A stretch of 64,000 nt of DNA from Sphingopyxis sp. OPL5 (GTDB lineage: Bacteria; Pseudomonadota; Alphaproteobacteria; Sphingomonadales; Sphingomonadaceae): assembly GCF_003797775.2 (NCBI RefSeq), contig NZ_CP060725.1, positions 1,302,001-1,366,000 on the forward strand. Direction: 5' to 3'. The notes below the pieces were generated by a model. It was given only the letters and a program-made list of their open reading frames with translations. It searched no databases and was not told where the DNA came from. Shown here piece after piece: positions 53,855 to 63,035 of the stretch. Position 1 is the stretch's first letter. Each line of letters begins with the position of its first letter. The position numbers were made by a program, and so were the translations under genes.

Positions 53855-54580
53855 TTACCGGATCGGTGCGTTGAGCTGGTCGGCGGTGATCGGCGCCGCG
53901 GCGGGCGCAGACACCGTGTCTGTCAGCATCGACGCCGGCGGCATCGGCTTGTTGTCGGCGGCGACCGACACCTGGACCATTCGCGACATCACTTCAGGCG
54001 GTTCGCCTTTGTGGATCGCATCGACATATTGCATGCCCGAAATCACGCGGCCGAAGGCGGTGTAGCGGCGATCGAGGCTGAAGCGCGGCTGGAGCATGAT
54101 GAAGAACTGGCTGTTCGCGCTGTCCTCACTCTCGGCGCGTGCCATCGACAGCGTTCCGCGCAGATGCGGCGTCGGGTTGAATTCGGCCTTGAGATCGGGG
54201 AGCTGCGAGCCGCCCTGCCCGGTCGCGGTCGGATCGCCCGTCTGCGCCATGAAGCCGTCGATCACGCGGTGGAATTTCACCCCGTCATAGAATCCCGCAC
54301 GCGCAAGCTGCTTCACACGTTCGACATGGTTGGGGGCAACGTTCGGATAGAGCTGCGCGACGATCCGCCCACCGGTCGAAAGGTCGATGTTGAGCATATA
54401 TTCGGGGTTGTTGATATATTGGTCGGGCGTCATCGCCGGCACCGCCGGGGCGACCGTGGTTTCGCCCGTGGCCGGTGCCGTCGCGGGCGCCTCCGCCGGG
54501 GGCGTTTCCTGCGCCGCGAGCGGAGCCGCAAGGCCGAGCGCTATCGCCGTCAGGATCAGGGGGCGGAAGGTGAATGTCAT
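53855..54580 (-). CDS. Exported cyclophilin-type peptidyl-prolyl isomerase
   Basis: 241 residues from ATG at 54580. Signal peptide cleavage near APLAA-Q; then a Pro/Ala/Thr-rich linker to about 55; then the cyclophilin domain with [42 protein letters not shown] and [13 protein letters not shown]. It assists folding in the periplasm. It lies 13 bases before queA and 87 bases after coaD. Confidence 0.93.
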   Translation of the reverse strand: MTFTFRPLILTAIALGLAAPLAAQETPPAEAPATAPATGETTVAPAVPAMTPDQYINNPEYMLNIDLSTGGRIVAQLYPNVAPNHVERVKQLARAGFYDGVKFHRVIDGFMAQTGDPTATGQGGSQLPDLKAEFNPTPHLRGTLSMARAESEDSANSQFFIMLQPRFSLDRRYTAFGRVISGMQYVDAIHKGEPPEVMSRMVQVSVAADNKPMPPASMLTDTVSAPAAAPITADQLNAPIR

Positions 54581-54667
54581 GCTGGATCGGCCTTTGTGAT
54601 GAAATGCTCTATGCGCCCCGTCTGGCGCGGCCCTAGCGGGAAAAAGCTGAACGCTCAATGATCGCGA

Positions 54668-55174
54668 TCAGGCGTCGCCCTGGCGCAGCCCGCGTTCGGC
54701 GATGCGCCCCGTCACCGCGTCCTTCACCGCCGGAGTGACGAACTTGTGGATGTCGCCGCCGAAGATCGCGATTTCCTTGACCAGCCGCGACGCGATCGGC
54801 TGCAATCCGACGTCGGCCATCAGGAACACCGTCTCGATCCGGTCGTTCAATTGCTGGTTCATGCCCGCCATCTGATATTCATATTCGAAGTCGGCGACGG
54901 CGCGCAGCCCGCGCACGATCACGCTCGCGCCCTCGCGTTCGGCAAAGTCCATCAGCAGCGAGTTGAAACCGACCACACGGATATCGCCGCCGATGCTGGT
55001 GACCTCGCGGCGAACCATCTCGATCCGCTCCTCGTCGTCGAAGAGCGGCGATTTGGTGATGTTGGTGGTCACCCCGATCACCAGCCGGTCGACCAGCTTC
55101 GCGCCGCGCCGGATGATGTCCATATGTCCCAGGGTGATCGGATCGAACGTCCCCGGATAAACCCCCACGCGCAT
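54668..55174 (-). CDS. coaD: Phosphopantetheine adenylyltransferase
   Basis: 168 residues. The nucleotidyltransferase motif YPGTFDPITLGHMDII, then RRGAKLVDRLVIGV, VIVRGLRAVADFEYEYQMAGMN and PIASRLVKEIAIFGGD. It makes dephospho-CoA. The ATG at 55174 overlaps the ispA stop by one base (TGATG). Confidence 0.97.
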   Translation of the reverse strand: MRVGVYPGTFDPITLGHMDIIRRGAKLVDRLVIGVTTNITKSPLFDDEERIEMVRREVTSIGGDIRVVGFNSLLMDFAEREGASVIVRGLRAVADFEYEYQMAGMNQQLNDRIETVFLMADVGLQPIASRLVKEIAIFGGDIHKFVTPAVKDAVTGRIAERGLRQGDA

Positions 55175-56091
55175 CAGCGGTCCCTTTCCACGATATAATG
55201 GGCGATGGCGCGCAGCAGCGTCGCCTCTTCGCCAAATCCTGCCAGATGGCCGATCGCCTGGTCGACGAGCGCGACCGCCTGTTCGCGCGCCCGGTCGAGC
55301 CCCATCAGCGTCACGAACGTCGCCTTGCCCGCCGCGGCATCCTTGTGCAGCGCCTTCCCCGCCAATTGCTCGTCGCCCTCGACGTCCATGATGTCGTCGG
55401 CGATCTGGAAGGCGAGCCCGATGTCGCGCGCATAACCGCGCAGCGGCGTGCGTCCCTCGGCCGGGATGCGCGCAAGGATCGCGCCGGCCTCGACCGAGAA
55501 AGCGATCAGCGCCCCGGTCTTCAATTGTTGCAGCCGGGTCACCGTCGGCAGATCGAACTGCGCGGTCTCGGCGACGAGGTCCATCATCTGGCCGCCCGCC
55601 ATGCCCGCGGGCCCGGCGGCACGCGCGAGTTCGCGAATCAATTCGCTGCGCACGAAGGGATCGGCGTGGGTCGCGGGATCGACGAGCCATTCGAAGGCGA
55701 GCGCGTGAAGCGAATCGCCCGCAAGCACGGCCGTCGCCTCGTCATAGGCCCTGTGCACCGTCGGCTTGCCGCGGCGCAGGTCGTCATCGTCCATGCACGG
55801 CAGGTCGTCGTGGATCAGCGAATAGACATGCATCGCCTCGACCGCCGCGCCGACGCGCAGCGAAAGATTGCGGTCGACATGATAAAGATCGCCCGCGGCG
55901 CGGACGAGCAGGGGACGCAGCCGTTTGCCACCGCCAATCGCGGCGTGGCGCATCGCCTGATAGAGACGCTCGCGCGGATCCTCGGGAACTTGCAGCAACT
56001 GGTCGAACAGCCGGTCGGTCGCCTCGACCACCTCGGACTGCGCATCCGCGAGCAGGCGGCCGCCGTCGATATCCCCTTCCGCGACCGTCAT
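55174..56091 (-). CDS. ispA: Farnesyl diphosphate synthase (polyprenyl synthetase)
   Basis: 305 residues. The first Asp-rich motif is in HDDLPCMDDDDLRRGKPTVH and the second in FQIADDIMD; GGGKRLRPLLVRAA binds IPP. It makes C15 prenyl diphosphate for ubiquinone, carotenoid and undecaprenol synthesis. 5 bases after xseB. Start ATG at 56091. Confidence 0.95.
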   Translation of the reverse strand: MTVAEGDIDGGRLLADAQSEVVEATDRLFDQLLQVPEDPRERLYQAMRHAAIGGGKRLRPLLVRAAGDLYHVDRNLSLRVGAAVEAMHVYSLIHDDLPCMDDDDLRRGKPTVHRAYDEATAVLAGDSLHALAFEWLVDPATHADPFVRSELIRELARAAGPAGMAGGQMMDLVAETAQFDLPTVTRLQQLKTGALIAFSVEAGAILARIPAEGRTPLRGYARDIGLAFQIADDIMDVEGDEQLAGKALHKDAAAGKATFVTLMGLDRAREQAVALVDQAIGHLAGFGEEATLLRAIAHYIVERDR

Positions 56092-56096
56092 CCGGT

Positions 56097-56372
56097 TCAG
56101 CCTTCGCCGAAGGGCGTCGTACCCGCCGGCCGGCCGTCGGCGCCGAGGCTGACCTGTTCGATGCGCGCCTGCGCCGCGGCGAGCCGGGCCTCGCAATGGC
56201 CGCGCAGCGCATGGCCGCGTTCGTAGAGCGCAACCGATTCCTCGAGGCTGACGTCGCCGCTTTCGAGCCGCCGCACGATCGTTTCGAGTTCGCCCATCGC
56301 GGCTTCGAACGAGAGCGCGGCGATGGCGGGGGCGCCAGAGGTTTCCGGGGCGGGTGCGGGGGTGTCCGTCAT
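56097..56372 (-). CDS. xseB: Exodeoxyribonuclease VII small subunit
   Basis: 91 residues. [44 protein letters not shown] is the XseB pattern, with extensions at both ends. It assembles with XseA for single-strand DNA degradation. First gene of the xseB-ispA-coaD-cyclophilin-queA operon. Confidence 0.93.
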   Translation of the reverse strand: MTDTPAPAPETSGAPAIAALSFEAAMGELETIVRRLESGDVSLEESVALYERGHALRGHCEARLAAAQARIEQVSLGADGRPAGTTPFGEG

Positions 56373-56455
56373 GGCACCTGCTTTGGCCCTTTCGACACCC
56401 GATGGTCAAGTGCGGTCAAGCTTGACGTCGCCCGGCGGCGCACTAGGCTCGCGCG

Positions 56456-57115
56456 ATGTTCATCGGCCATTTCGCCCCGGCGCTGGTCGCCGCCGCCCGG
56501 CCAAAAGCCGCAGGCCTCGGGACGCTCTTCGTCGCCGCACAGCTTGTGGATATCGGCTTCGCAGCGCTGTTGATACCGGGGATCGAGGCGATGCGCATCG
56601 CCCCCGGCATCACCGCGATGAACCCGATGGACCTCTTTCATATGCCCTACACCCACAGCCTGCTCGGCAGCCTGCTCTGGGCTACGGTGTTCGGGGCGCT
56701 CGTCTGGTTCGCGACGAAGCGGCGCGCGGCGGCGATCGGCGCGGCGCTCGTCGTCGTGTCGCACTGGTTCGTCGACCTGCTCGTCCATATCCCCGACCTG
56801 ACGCTCTATGGCGCGCCGCCCAAGCTCGGGCTCGGCCTGTGGGATCATCCGGCGATCGCGATGCCGCTGGAGATCGCCTTCATCGGCGCCGCATTGATCT
56901 ACTACGCCCGCCGCACACAGGCGCCGACGGGCAACAGGCGGCTGTGGATTCTCGCCGGACTGCTCGCCTTCGCGCAGGCCGTCGACTGGTTCGGGCCGAA
57001 GGAACCGGTCTATTCGCTCGCGATCCCGGCGACGATGCTTTTCGCTTATGCGCTGCTCGCCGCGACCGCCGCGTGGGCGGGCGCCAACCGCCGTATCGCG
57101 GGGGCCATGCCCTGA
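56456..57115 (+). CDS. Polytopic membrane protein, YdjM/metal-dependent hydrolase-like
   Basis: 219 residues with about six membrane helices. His/Asp residues at helix ends, FHMPYTHSLLGSLLW and VSHWFVDLLVHIPDL, fit the DUF457/YdjM-like membrane hydrolase group. The activity is unknown. Its stop overlaps the next gene's ATG (TGATG at 57113-57117), so the two are likely coupled. Confidence 0.8.
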   Translation: MFIGHFAPALVAAARPKAAGLGTLFVAAQLVDIGFAALLIPGIEAMRIAPGITAMNPMDLFHMPYTHSLLGSLLWATVFGALVWFATKRRAAAIGAALVVVSHWFVDLLVHIPDLTLYGAPPKLGLGLWDHPAIAMPLEIAFIGAALIYYARRTQAPTGNRRLWILAGLLAFAQAVDWFGPKEPVYSLAIPATMLFAYALLAATAAWAGANRRIAGAMP

Positions 57116-57528
57116 TGCTGCAGGCCGCTGCCGGATACGGCTTCACCGCCCTGATCTTCGGCATTCTCGACGCCTTGTGGCTGACGAAAGTCGGGCCGAA
57201 ACTTTATCGACCCGAGATCGGCGAACTGCTGATGGACGGCTGGCGCCCCGCGCCCGCGCTCATCTTTTACGCCCTCTATATGCTCGGTATCCAGATTTTT
57301 GCGGTCCAGCCGGCGTTCGCGGCGGGCAAATGGCAGGTCGCGGCCACATATGGCGCGCTCTTTGGCTTCTTCTGCTACATGACCTACGACCTTACCAACC
57401 ATGCGACGATGAAGATCTGGTCGACCAAAATCACTCTCGCCGACATCGTCTGGGGCACCTGCGCGACCGGGCTGTCGGCGGGCGCCGCCGCCTGGCTGGT
57501 GCTGGCGCTGCTGCCGCGCAGCGCCTGA
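57115..57528 (+). CDS. DUF2177 family membrane protein
   Basis: 137 residues, four membrane helices. LIFGILDALWLTKVGPKLYRPEIGELL and YMTYDLTNHATMKIWSTKITLADIVWGT are the DUF2177 hallmarks. Function unknown. It is translationally coupled to the preceding hydrolase-like gene. Confidence 0.9.
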   Translation: MLQAAAGYGFTALIFGILDALWLTKVGPKLYRPEIGELLMDGWRPAPALIFYALYMLGIQIFAVQPAFAAGKWQVAATYGALFGFFCYMTYDLTNHATMKIWSTKITLADIVWGTCATGLSAGAAAWLVLALLPRSA

Positions 57529-57659
57529 GCGCGCTCCACCGCGCGCAATCACGTTTCCGTTTTTTGCAATTGCCGAATGTGGCATGTCGCATCATGCTGC
57601 ACCGCACAAGAGAGAGGGGCGTAAAGGCAAGTTTTGTTCGTTAAACAAGGACTTGCATC

Positions 57660-57950
57660 ATGAAAAAGTTTCTCCTCCCCATCCTGACCCTGTTCGCCGT
57701 CCTGCCCGCCGCCGCGCATGCCGAGGAAGCGCGCCGTTTCGAACATGAGGGTCGCATCTACAGCTACACGATCAAGACCGTCGGCGAACGCCGCATCATC
57801 GATGGCGTCGACGAGGCGAGCGGCAAGCGCTTCTCGCTTCGCGTCGGCACCCATAAGGTCCGCGGCACCGTCGGTTCGCAGCAGGTCGAATTCTCGCTGA
57901 AGGACGTCGAGCCGCTGAAGGCGACGGTCACCGTCCTCGCCGCGCGCTGA
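57660..57950 (+). CDS. Small secreted protein of unknown function
   Basis: 96 residues. Signal peptide at about 1-21 (PAAAHA-EE), then a compact mixed domain (FEHEGRIYSYTIKTVGERRIIDG, RFSLRVGTHKVRGTVGSQQVEF) predicted to be mainly beta. AAGGA lies 8 bases before the ATG. The 131 bases upstream are relatively AT-rich and likely contain its promoter. No family recognised. Confidence 0.75.
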   Translation: MKKFLLPILTLFAVLPAAAHAEEARRFEHEGRIYSYTIKTVGERRIIDGVDEASGKRFSLRVGTHKVRGTVGSQQVEFSLKDVEPLKATVTVLAAR

Positions 57951-58027
57951 TCTCCGACGCAGGCCCCATGGTGCGAAATGCACTATGGGGTCTGTTCGTT
58001 TTGTCCTCGCGCGGCTAAAGGCGCGCC

Positions 58028-60283
58028 ATGACTCAGACAGCAGCCGCGCCCGCCTCCGTCATCACCCCCGAGATCGTCGCCGAACACGGCCTGTCTCCGG
58101 AAGAATATGAGCGCGTCCTGCACGCGCTCGGGCGCGAACCGAACCTTGTCGAACTCGGCATCTTCTCGGTGATGTGGTCCGAACATTGCAGTTACAAAAG
58201 CTCGCGCCTCCATCTCAAGAAACTGCCGACCGAGGCACCCTGGGTCATCTGCGGCCCCGGCGAAAATGCCGGCGTCATCGACATCGGCGAAGGCCCCGAC
58301 GGCAAAAAGCTCGCCGCGATCTTCAAGATGGAGAGCCACAACCACCCGTCGTATATCGAACCCTATCAGGGTGCAGCGACCGGCGTCGGCGGCATCCTTC
58401 GCGACGTCTTTACGATGGGCGCGCGCCCGGTCGCGAACCTCAACGCGCTGCGCTTCGGCCGCCCCGACCATCCGAAGATGAAGCATCTGATCTCGGGCGT
58501 CGTCCACGGCATCGGCGGCTACGGCAATTGCGTCGGCGTCCCCACGGTCGGCGGCGAGGTCAATTTCCACAAGGCCTATGACGGCAATATCCTCGTCAAC
58601 GCGATGACCGTCGGCGTCGCCGAACAGGACAAGATCTTCTATTCGGCCGCCTCGGGCGTCGGCAATCCGATCGTCTATGTCGGTTCGAAAACCGGCCGCG
58701 ACGGCATCCACGGCGCGACCATGGCGTCAGCCGACTTTGGCGAGGATGCCGAGGAAAAGCGCCCGACGGTGCAGGTCGGCGACCCCTTCACCGAAAAATT
58801 GCTGATCGAGGCATGCCTCGAGCTGATGGCGTCGGACGCGATCGTCGCGATCCAGGACATGGGCGCTGCAGGCCTCACCTCGTCATCGGTCGAGATGGCG
58901 TCGAAGGGCGGCGTCGGCCTCCATCTCAAGATGGACGATGTGCCGCAGCGCGAAACCGGCATGACGACCTACGAGATGATGCTGTCCGAATCGCAGGAAC
59001 GTATGCTGATGGTGCTGAAGCCCGGCCGCGAGGATTTCGCCGCCGCGATCTTCCACAAATGGGAACTCGATTTCGCGGTCATCGGCACCGTCACCGACAC
59101 CGGCCGCATGGTGCTCGAGCATAAGGGCGAGATCGTCTGCGACATTCCGCTCGCCCCGCTCGCCGACGACGCGCCGCTCTACGACCGTCCGCACGTCCCG
59201 ACGCCGAAGCAGCCCGAACTGCAGAACGTCCCCGAGACGACCGATGTCGCGGCCGACCTCAAGACCTTGATGGGCACCCCCGACATCGCCAGCCGCCGCT
59301 GGATCTACGAACAATATGACAGCCAGGTCGGCGGCGACACGCTGCAGATCGGCGGCGACGCCGCGCTTGTTCGTATCCACGGCACCAACCGCGCGCTCGC
59401 CATGTCAACCGATTGCACCCCGCGCTATTGCTACGCCGACCCTGTCGAGGGCGGCAAGCAGGCGGTCGCCGAAACCTGGCGCAACATCAGCGCGGTCGGC
59501 GCCACGCCCTTGGCGATCACCAACTGCCTCAATTTCGCCAACCCGCAGCGCCCCGAAATCATGGGCCAGATCACCGGCTGCCTCGACGGCATGGCGCAGG
59601 CGTGCCGCGCGCTCGACTATCCGATCGTCTCGGGCAACGTCAGCCTCTATAACGAGAGCAAGGCGACCGGCGGCGGCAGCGCGATCCTGCCGACCCCGGC
59701 GATCGGCGGCGTCGGCGTGATCGAAGATCTGGGCAAGGCGGTCGGCATCGGCTTCAAGCGCACCGGCGACATCGTCTTGGCGGTCGGCGAGCGCGCCGGC
59801 CATCTCGGCCAGTCGGTCTGGCTGCGCGAAATTTTGGGCCGCGAGGAAGGTCCGCCGCCGCCCGTCGACCTGCGCGCCGAAAAGCGCACCGGCGATTTCA
59901 TCCGCGGTGCGATCAACGCTGGCTGGATCACCGCCTGCCACGACGTCTCCGACGGCGGTATGGCGGTGACGCTCGCCGAAATGGCGCTCAAGTCGAACAT
60001 CGGTGTGCTGGTTAGCGAAGAACAGCCCTTCGGCGTCGCCGAAAGCTTCTTCGGCGAGGATCAGGGCCTCTACCTCGTCACCGTCTGCGACACCTGCCTC
60101 GCCGATTTCCTCGACGCTGCCGGCCGCGCCGATGTGCCCGTCGATCCGGTCGGGCGCACGATCAAGGACCGCATCGTCTTCGAACTGGAAGGCAGCGACC
60201 ATAGCGTGACGCTCGCCGAGCTGCGCGACGCGCATGAAGGTTTCTTCCCGACGCTGATGGGGGCCGACGCGGCGCTTGCCTAA
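58028..60283 (+). CDS. purL: Phosphoribosylformylglycinamidine synthase subunit PurL
   Basis: 751 residues, the small-type PurL that needs PurS and Pur[62 protein letters not shown], and [21 protein letters not shown] are signatures. It uses ATP and ammonia (from PurQ) in purine synthesis. No other pur gene is adjacent here. A family-2 repeat begins 4 bases after the stop. Confidence 0.97.
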   Translation: MTQTAAAPASVITPEIVAEHGLSPEEYERVLHALGREPNLVELGIFSVMWSEHCSYKSSRLHLKKLPTEAPWVICGPGENAGVIDIGEGPDGKKLAAIFKMESHNHPSYIEPYQGAATGVGGILRDVFTMGARPVANLNALRFGRPDHPKMKHLISGVVHGIGGYGNCVGVPTVGGEVNFHKAYDGNILVNAMTVGVAEQDKIFYSAASGVGNPIVYVGSKTGRDGIHGATMASADFGEDAEEKRPTVQVGDPFTEKLLIEACLELMASDAIVAIQDMGAAGLTSSSVEMASKGGVGLHLKMDDVPQRETGMTTYEMMLSESQERMLMVLKPGREDFAAAIFHKWELDFAVIGTVTDTGRMVLEHKGEIVCDIPLAPLADDAPLYDRPHVPTPKQPELQNVPETTDVAADLKTLMGTPDIASRRWIYEQYDSQVGGDTLQIGGDAALVRIHGTNRALAMSTDCTPRYCYADPVEGGKQAVAETWRNISAVGATPLAITNCLNFANPQRPEIMGQITGCLDGMAQACRALDYPIVSGNVSLYNESKATGGGSAILPTPAIGGVGVIEDLGKAVGIGFKRTGDIVLAVGERAGHLGQSVWLREILGREEGPPPPVDLRAEKRTGDFIRGAINAGWITACHDVSDGGMAVTLAEMALKSNIGVLVSEEQPFGVAESFFGEDQGLYLVTVCDTCLADFLDAAGRADVPVDPVGRTIKDRIVFELEGSDHSVTLAELRDAHEGFFPTLMGADAALA

Positions 60284-60286
60284 GTC

Positions 60287-60379
60287 GTCATTGCGAGCGT
60301 AGCGAAGCAATCTCCAGCCGCCGTCCATTGACGACGATAGCTGGAGATTGCTTCGTCGCCTGCGGCTCCTCGCAATGAC
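60287..60379. repeat. Dispersed palindromic repeat, family 2 (copy 2)
   Basis: Left arm GTCATTGCGAGCGTAGCGAA and on to CAATCTCCAG; right arm CTGGAGATTG ... CTCGCAATGAC; about 23 bases between. Shares ends with 29445-29525. It lies 3 bases after purL, so as RNA it would form a large hairpin at the end of that message. Confidence 0.88.
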
Positions 60380-60412
60380 GAACCACCACTGGCGCGACGA
60401 GGTGAGAGGTCT

Positions 60413-61147
60413 ATGAGCATCCATGTCGGAATCGGGGGCTGGACCTTCGAACCGTGGCGCGGCCCCTTCTACCCCGCCGGCCTCGCACAGAAACGCGAGC
60501 TCGAATATGCCGGCCAGCATCTGACCGGCATCGAGATCAACGGCACCTATTATGGCAGCCAGAAGCCCGAGACATTCGCGAGCTGGGCGGCCTCGGTCCC
60601 CGACGGCTTCAAGTTCAGCGTCAAGGCCTCGCGCTTCACCACCAACCGCAAGATACTGGCCGAAGGCGCCGGATCGATCGAGAAATTCCTGACGCAGGGG
60701 CTGACGCGGCTCGGCGACCGTCTCGGCCCGATCCACTGGCAGTTCATGGCAACCAAGAAGTTCGACCGCGACGATTTCGCCGGCTTCCTCGACCTGCTGC
60801 CCGACAGCCAGGACGGCCTCCCCCTCCGTCACGCGATCGAGGTCCGACACGAAAGCTTCGGCGACCCTGCCTTCATCGCCATGCTGCGCGAGCGCAACAT
60901 GGCGGTCGTCTATGCCGACAGCGACGAATTCCCCTGCATCGACGAGCAGACCGCCGACTTCACCTACGCCCGCCTGCAACGCAGCCAGGAGGATGTCGAA
61001 ACCGGCTATGACGCGGCGGCGCTAGGCAAATGGGCTGTCCAGGCGAAGGACTGGACCAAGGGCGACCGCGACGTCTTCCTCTTCTTCATCTCGGGCGCGA
61101 AGGTCCGCAATCCCGCGGCCGCACAGGCGCTGATCGCGCGGCTATGA
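60413..61147 (+). CDS. DUF72 family protein
   Basis: 244 residues of the DUF72 TIM-barrel fold: HVGIGGWTFEPWRGPFYP, EINGTYYGSQKPETFASWAA, FKFSVKASRFTTN, GPIHWQFMATKKF and AIEVRHESFGD. The biochemical function is unknown. Its stop overlaps the ATG of the DUF3052 gene (ATGA at 61144-61147). Confidence 0.92.
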   Translation: MSIHVGIGGWTFEPWRGPFYPAGLAQKRELEYAGQHLTGIEINGTYYGSQKPETFASWAASVPDGFKFSVKASRFTTNRKILAEGAGSIEKFLTQGLTRLGDRLGPIHWQFMATKKFDRDDFAGFLDLLPDSQDGLPLRHAIEVRHESFGDPAFIAMLRERNMAVVYADSDEFPCIDEQTADFTYARLQRSQEDVETGYDAAALGKWAVQAKDWTKGDRDVFLFFISGAKVRNPAAAQALIARL

Positions 61148-61545
61148 GTGCCGGCTATTCGGGCACCTCGCTCGCGAAGAAATTGTCGCTGAAGGACGGG
61201 ATGACCGCGTGGTTCCACACGATGCCCGCCAGCGTGCGCGAAGAGATCGGCGATGTCGCACTCGACGAACGCGCCGCGCCCGAGGCGGGCCTGCAGGCCG
61301 TGCATATCTTCACCACCGAGCGCGCCGAACTCGAGCGCCTGCTCACCGAGCTGCGCACGCTGATCGACCCCACGGGTTTCGTCTGGGTGAGTTGGCCCAA
61401 GAAGGCCGCGAAAGTCCCGACCGACATCACCGAGGATGTGATCCGCGAGATTTGCCTGCCGATGGGCTGGGTCGATGTGAAGGTCTGCGCCGTCGATACG
61501 GTGTGGTCGGGGCTGAAGCTGATGGTGCGGAAAAAGCTGCGCTGA
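61144..61545 (+). CDS. DUF3052 family protein
   Basis: 133 residues. GYSGTSLAKKLSLKDGM, VSWPKKAAKVPTDITEDVIREI, and WVDVKVCAVDTVWSGLKLMVRK are family features. Function unknown. Overlap with DUF72 upstream implies coupled synthesis. Confidence 0.9.
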   Translation: MSAGYSGTSLAKKLSLKDGMTAWFHTMPASVREEIGDVALDERAAPEAGLQAVHIFTTERAELERLLTELRTLIDPTGFVWVSWPKKAAKVPTDITEDVIREICLPMGWVDVKVCAVDTVWSGLKLMVRKKLR

Positions 61546-61573
61546 TCGACAAAAGCGACGGTCGGGCTAAATA

Positions 61574-62054
61574 GATCCTCCCCTTCGCGAAGCGTTGGGG
61601 AGGGGGACCGCGCCCGCAGGGCGTGGTGGAGGGGTCGCGCGTGCCGCCAAGCAACAACGCCTACAGGAACGCGAAACGGTTGCGCCGCAAGATGTCGCTC
61701 CCCGAAGTGCTGCTCTGGCAAATCCTCAGAAAGCAGCCCGGCTATATCAAATTCAGGCGCCAGCACCCGATCGGCCGATATGTGCTGGACTTCTATGTGC
61801 TGGAACTAAAGCTCGCGATCGAGATCGACGGCATCGCCCACGACATGGGCGACCGACCCGACCGCGACGAGGCGCGCGACCAGTGGCTTGAATCGCAAGG
61901 AGTGCGGATGCTGTGTATCGCCGCGAAGGACGTCCTCGCCAACCCCGTCGCTGTCGCAGACAGCATCGTGCGGCTCTATACCGAGAGGTAAAACCCCTCC
62001 ACCACTCGCTACGCGAGCGGTCCCCCTCCCCATGGCTTCGCCAAGGGGAGGATC
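61574..62054. mobile_element. Putative miniature element: inverted palindromic arms enclosing a DUF559 gene
   Basis: The left arm (61574-61640) begins GATCCTCCCC and contains hairpin 1 (GCGAAGC loop; GGGGAGG close) and hairpin 2 (GGGACCGC... to GGTGGTGGAGGGGTC). The right arm (about 61993-62054) is its inverted counterpart: ACCCCTCCACCAC...GGTCCCCCTCCCC...GGGGAGGATC. The DUF559 gene fills the middle with no spare sequence. Gene-less relatives are at 30273-30410 and 41638-41784. No target-site duplication is evident. Mobility is inferred, not shown. Confidence 0.65.
61641..61991 (+). CDS. DUF559 protein, Vsr-fold endonuclease-like
   Basis: 116 residues if it begins with GTG at 61641, where the GGAGGGG of the repeat arm lies 6 bases upstream; earlier in-frame GTG codons at 61623 and 61626 sit inside the arm. 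ARRLRRKMS-like start (AKRLRRKMSLPEVLLWQILR), FRRQHPIGRYVLDFYV, LAIEIDGIAHD, and a C-terminal RMLCIAAKDVLANPVAVADSI. Asp50, Glu61 and Asp63 sit where Vsr-like nucleases hold catalytic metal ligands. It is wholly enclosed by inverted repeat arms, and its stop TAA touches the right arm. Confidence 0.88.
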   Translation: MPPSNNAYRNAKRLRRKMSLPEVLLWQILRKQPGYIKFRRQHPIGRYVLDFYVLELKLAIEIDGIAHDMGDRPDRDEARDQWLESQGVRMLCIAAKDVLANPVAVADSIVRLYTER

Positions 62055-62060
62055 TTCAGG

Positions 62061-62843
62061 TCAAGCCGCAACCGCCTGCTGCGACGCCAGGAAGTTATAC
62101 GGGTCGATGCCGCGGCTGCGGTATGCCCGGTGCGCTTCCTTATAAAGCGTCGGTTCCCCGATCCCCAACCGCGCGCGTGCGGCGTCGAGCGGTTCGGCGA
62201 GCAGCGAGCGGATATCCTGCTCGATGATCGCCTTCGACGCCTTGCCGTGACGCTGGCCCTGGCGGATCGCGCTCATCACCGGCGCGTCGCCCTTGACGCT
62301 GCGCTTCAGTTCGTAACCGCCGGCATAGGCGATGAAGAAATTGCCGTAATTGCCCGTCTGGCCATAGGTGAAGCCGAGCACGCACTGCTCGCCGAGTGCG
62401 TCGCGGCCATAGCCGGTCAGGATGTGGAACAGGTCGTGCGTATCGCGCAGGCGGTTGGCATACCATTGCACCTGGTCGTCGAACTTCGGGCGCCCCATCT
62501 TGTCGGCCTCGGCGACCAGGCCGGCCGCCGACAGGCCTTCGCGGCGCATGAAGGTGACATAGGCGTGGCCCACCGTGCCTTCGGGCAGTGCGTCGATCCA
62601 GCCATGATCGTCGAGTAGATCGGGCAGATAGGGCTCGCTCGCCATCAGCCGCTGGCCGAAATCGCTTTCGACGAAGGCGCGCGCATCATCCATGAAGCCC
62701 TTGCGCGGAAGATTCTCGAAGATGTGGAAGACCTGCTCGGTGTCTTCCTTGTCCTTGATCAGCTTGCGAAAGTGCGACAGCGCCTTGAACGGGCGGAACT
62801 TAGCGGGCTGGCGGGCGGGATGGGAGAAGATGGTCGGGGTCAT
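62061..62843 (-). CDS. Coq4-family ubiquinone biosynthesis protein
   Basis: 260 residues. THDLFHILTGYGRDALGE is the Coq4 metal/structural motif (HDxxH...E), and the surrounding LGFTYGQTGN and helical folds match. In eukaryotes Coq4 organises the CoQ complex; in bacteria it is thought to support ubiquinone synthesis. A palindrome overlaps its likely -35 box (62902). The right arm of the DUF559 element ends 6 bases from its stop. Confidence 0.88.
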   Translation of the reverse strand: MTPTIFSHPARQPAKFRPFKALSHFRKLIKDKEDTEQVFHIFENLPRKGFMDDARAFVESDFGQRLMASEPYLPDLLDDHGWIDALPEGTVGHAYVTFMRREGLSAAGLVAEADKMGRPKFDDQVQWYANRLRDTHDLFHILTGYGRDALGEQCVLGFTYGQTGNYGNFFIAYAGGYELKRSVKGDAPVMSAIRQGQRHGKASKAIIEQDIRSLLAEPLDAARARLGIGEPTLYKEAHRAYRSRGIDPYNFLASQQAVAA

Positions 62844-62901
62844 GGCGGCTCTCTTTCGGCGGACTCTGGCGAATCATCTGACGCTGTCCAGATAGCATTA
62901 C

Positions 62902-62915
62902 TGACATACATGTCA
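62902..62915. promoter_or_regulatory. Palindromic operator in coq4/DUF418 divergent region
   Basis: TGACAT (62902-62907) and ATGTCA (62910-62915) are perfect inverted copies around AC. On the minus strand the site overlaps TTGACA (62916-62911), a good -35, with TATCTG 16 bases later as -10 for the Coq4-like gene. A TetR-like repressor site is the simplest inference. Confidence 0.55.
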
Positions 62916-63035
62916 ATAGCGTTTCGACGGGCTGGACGGACTGGCCCCCGAACCGTTATACCATCATAATACAGCATCGGCGATGTGCGCGATGATCGAG
63001 AAGTTGCGAAGACCTTCGATCGACAGGGGAACGGT

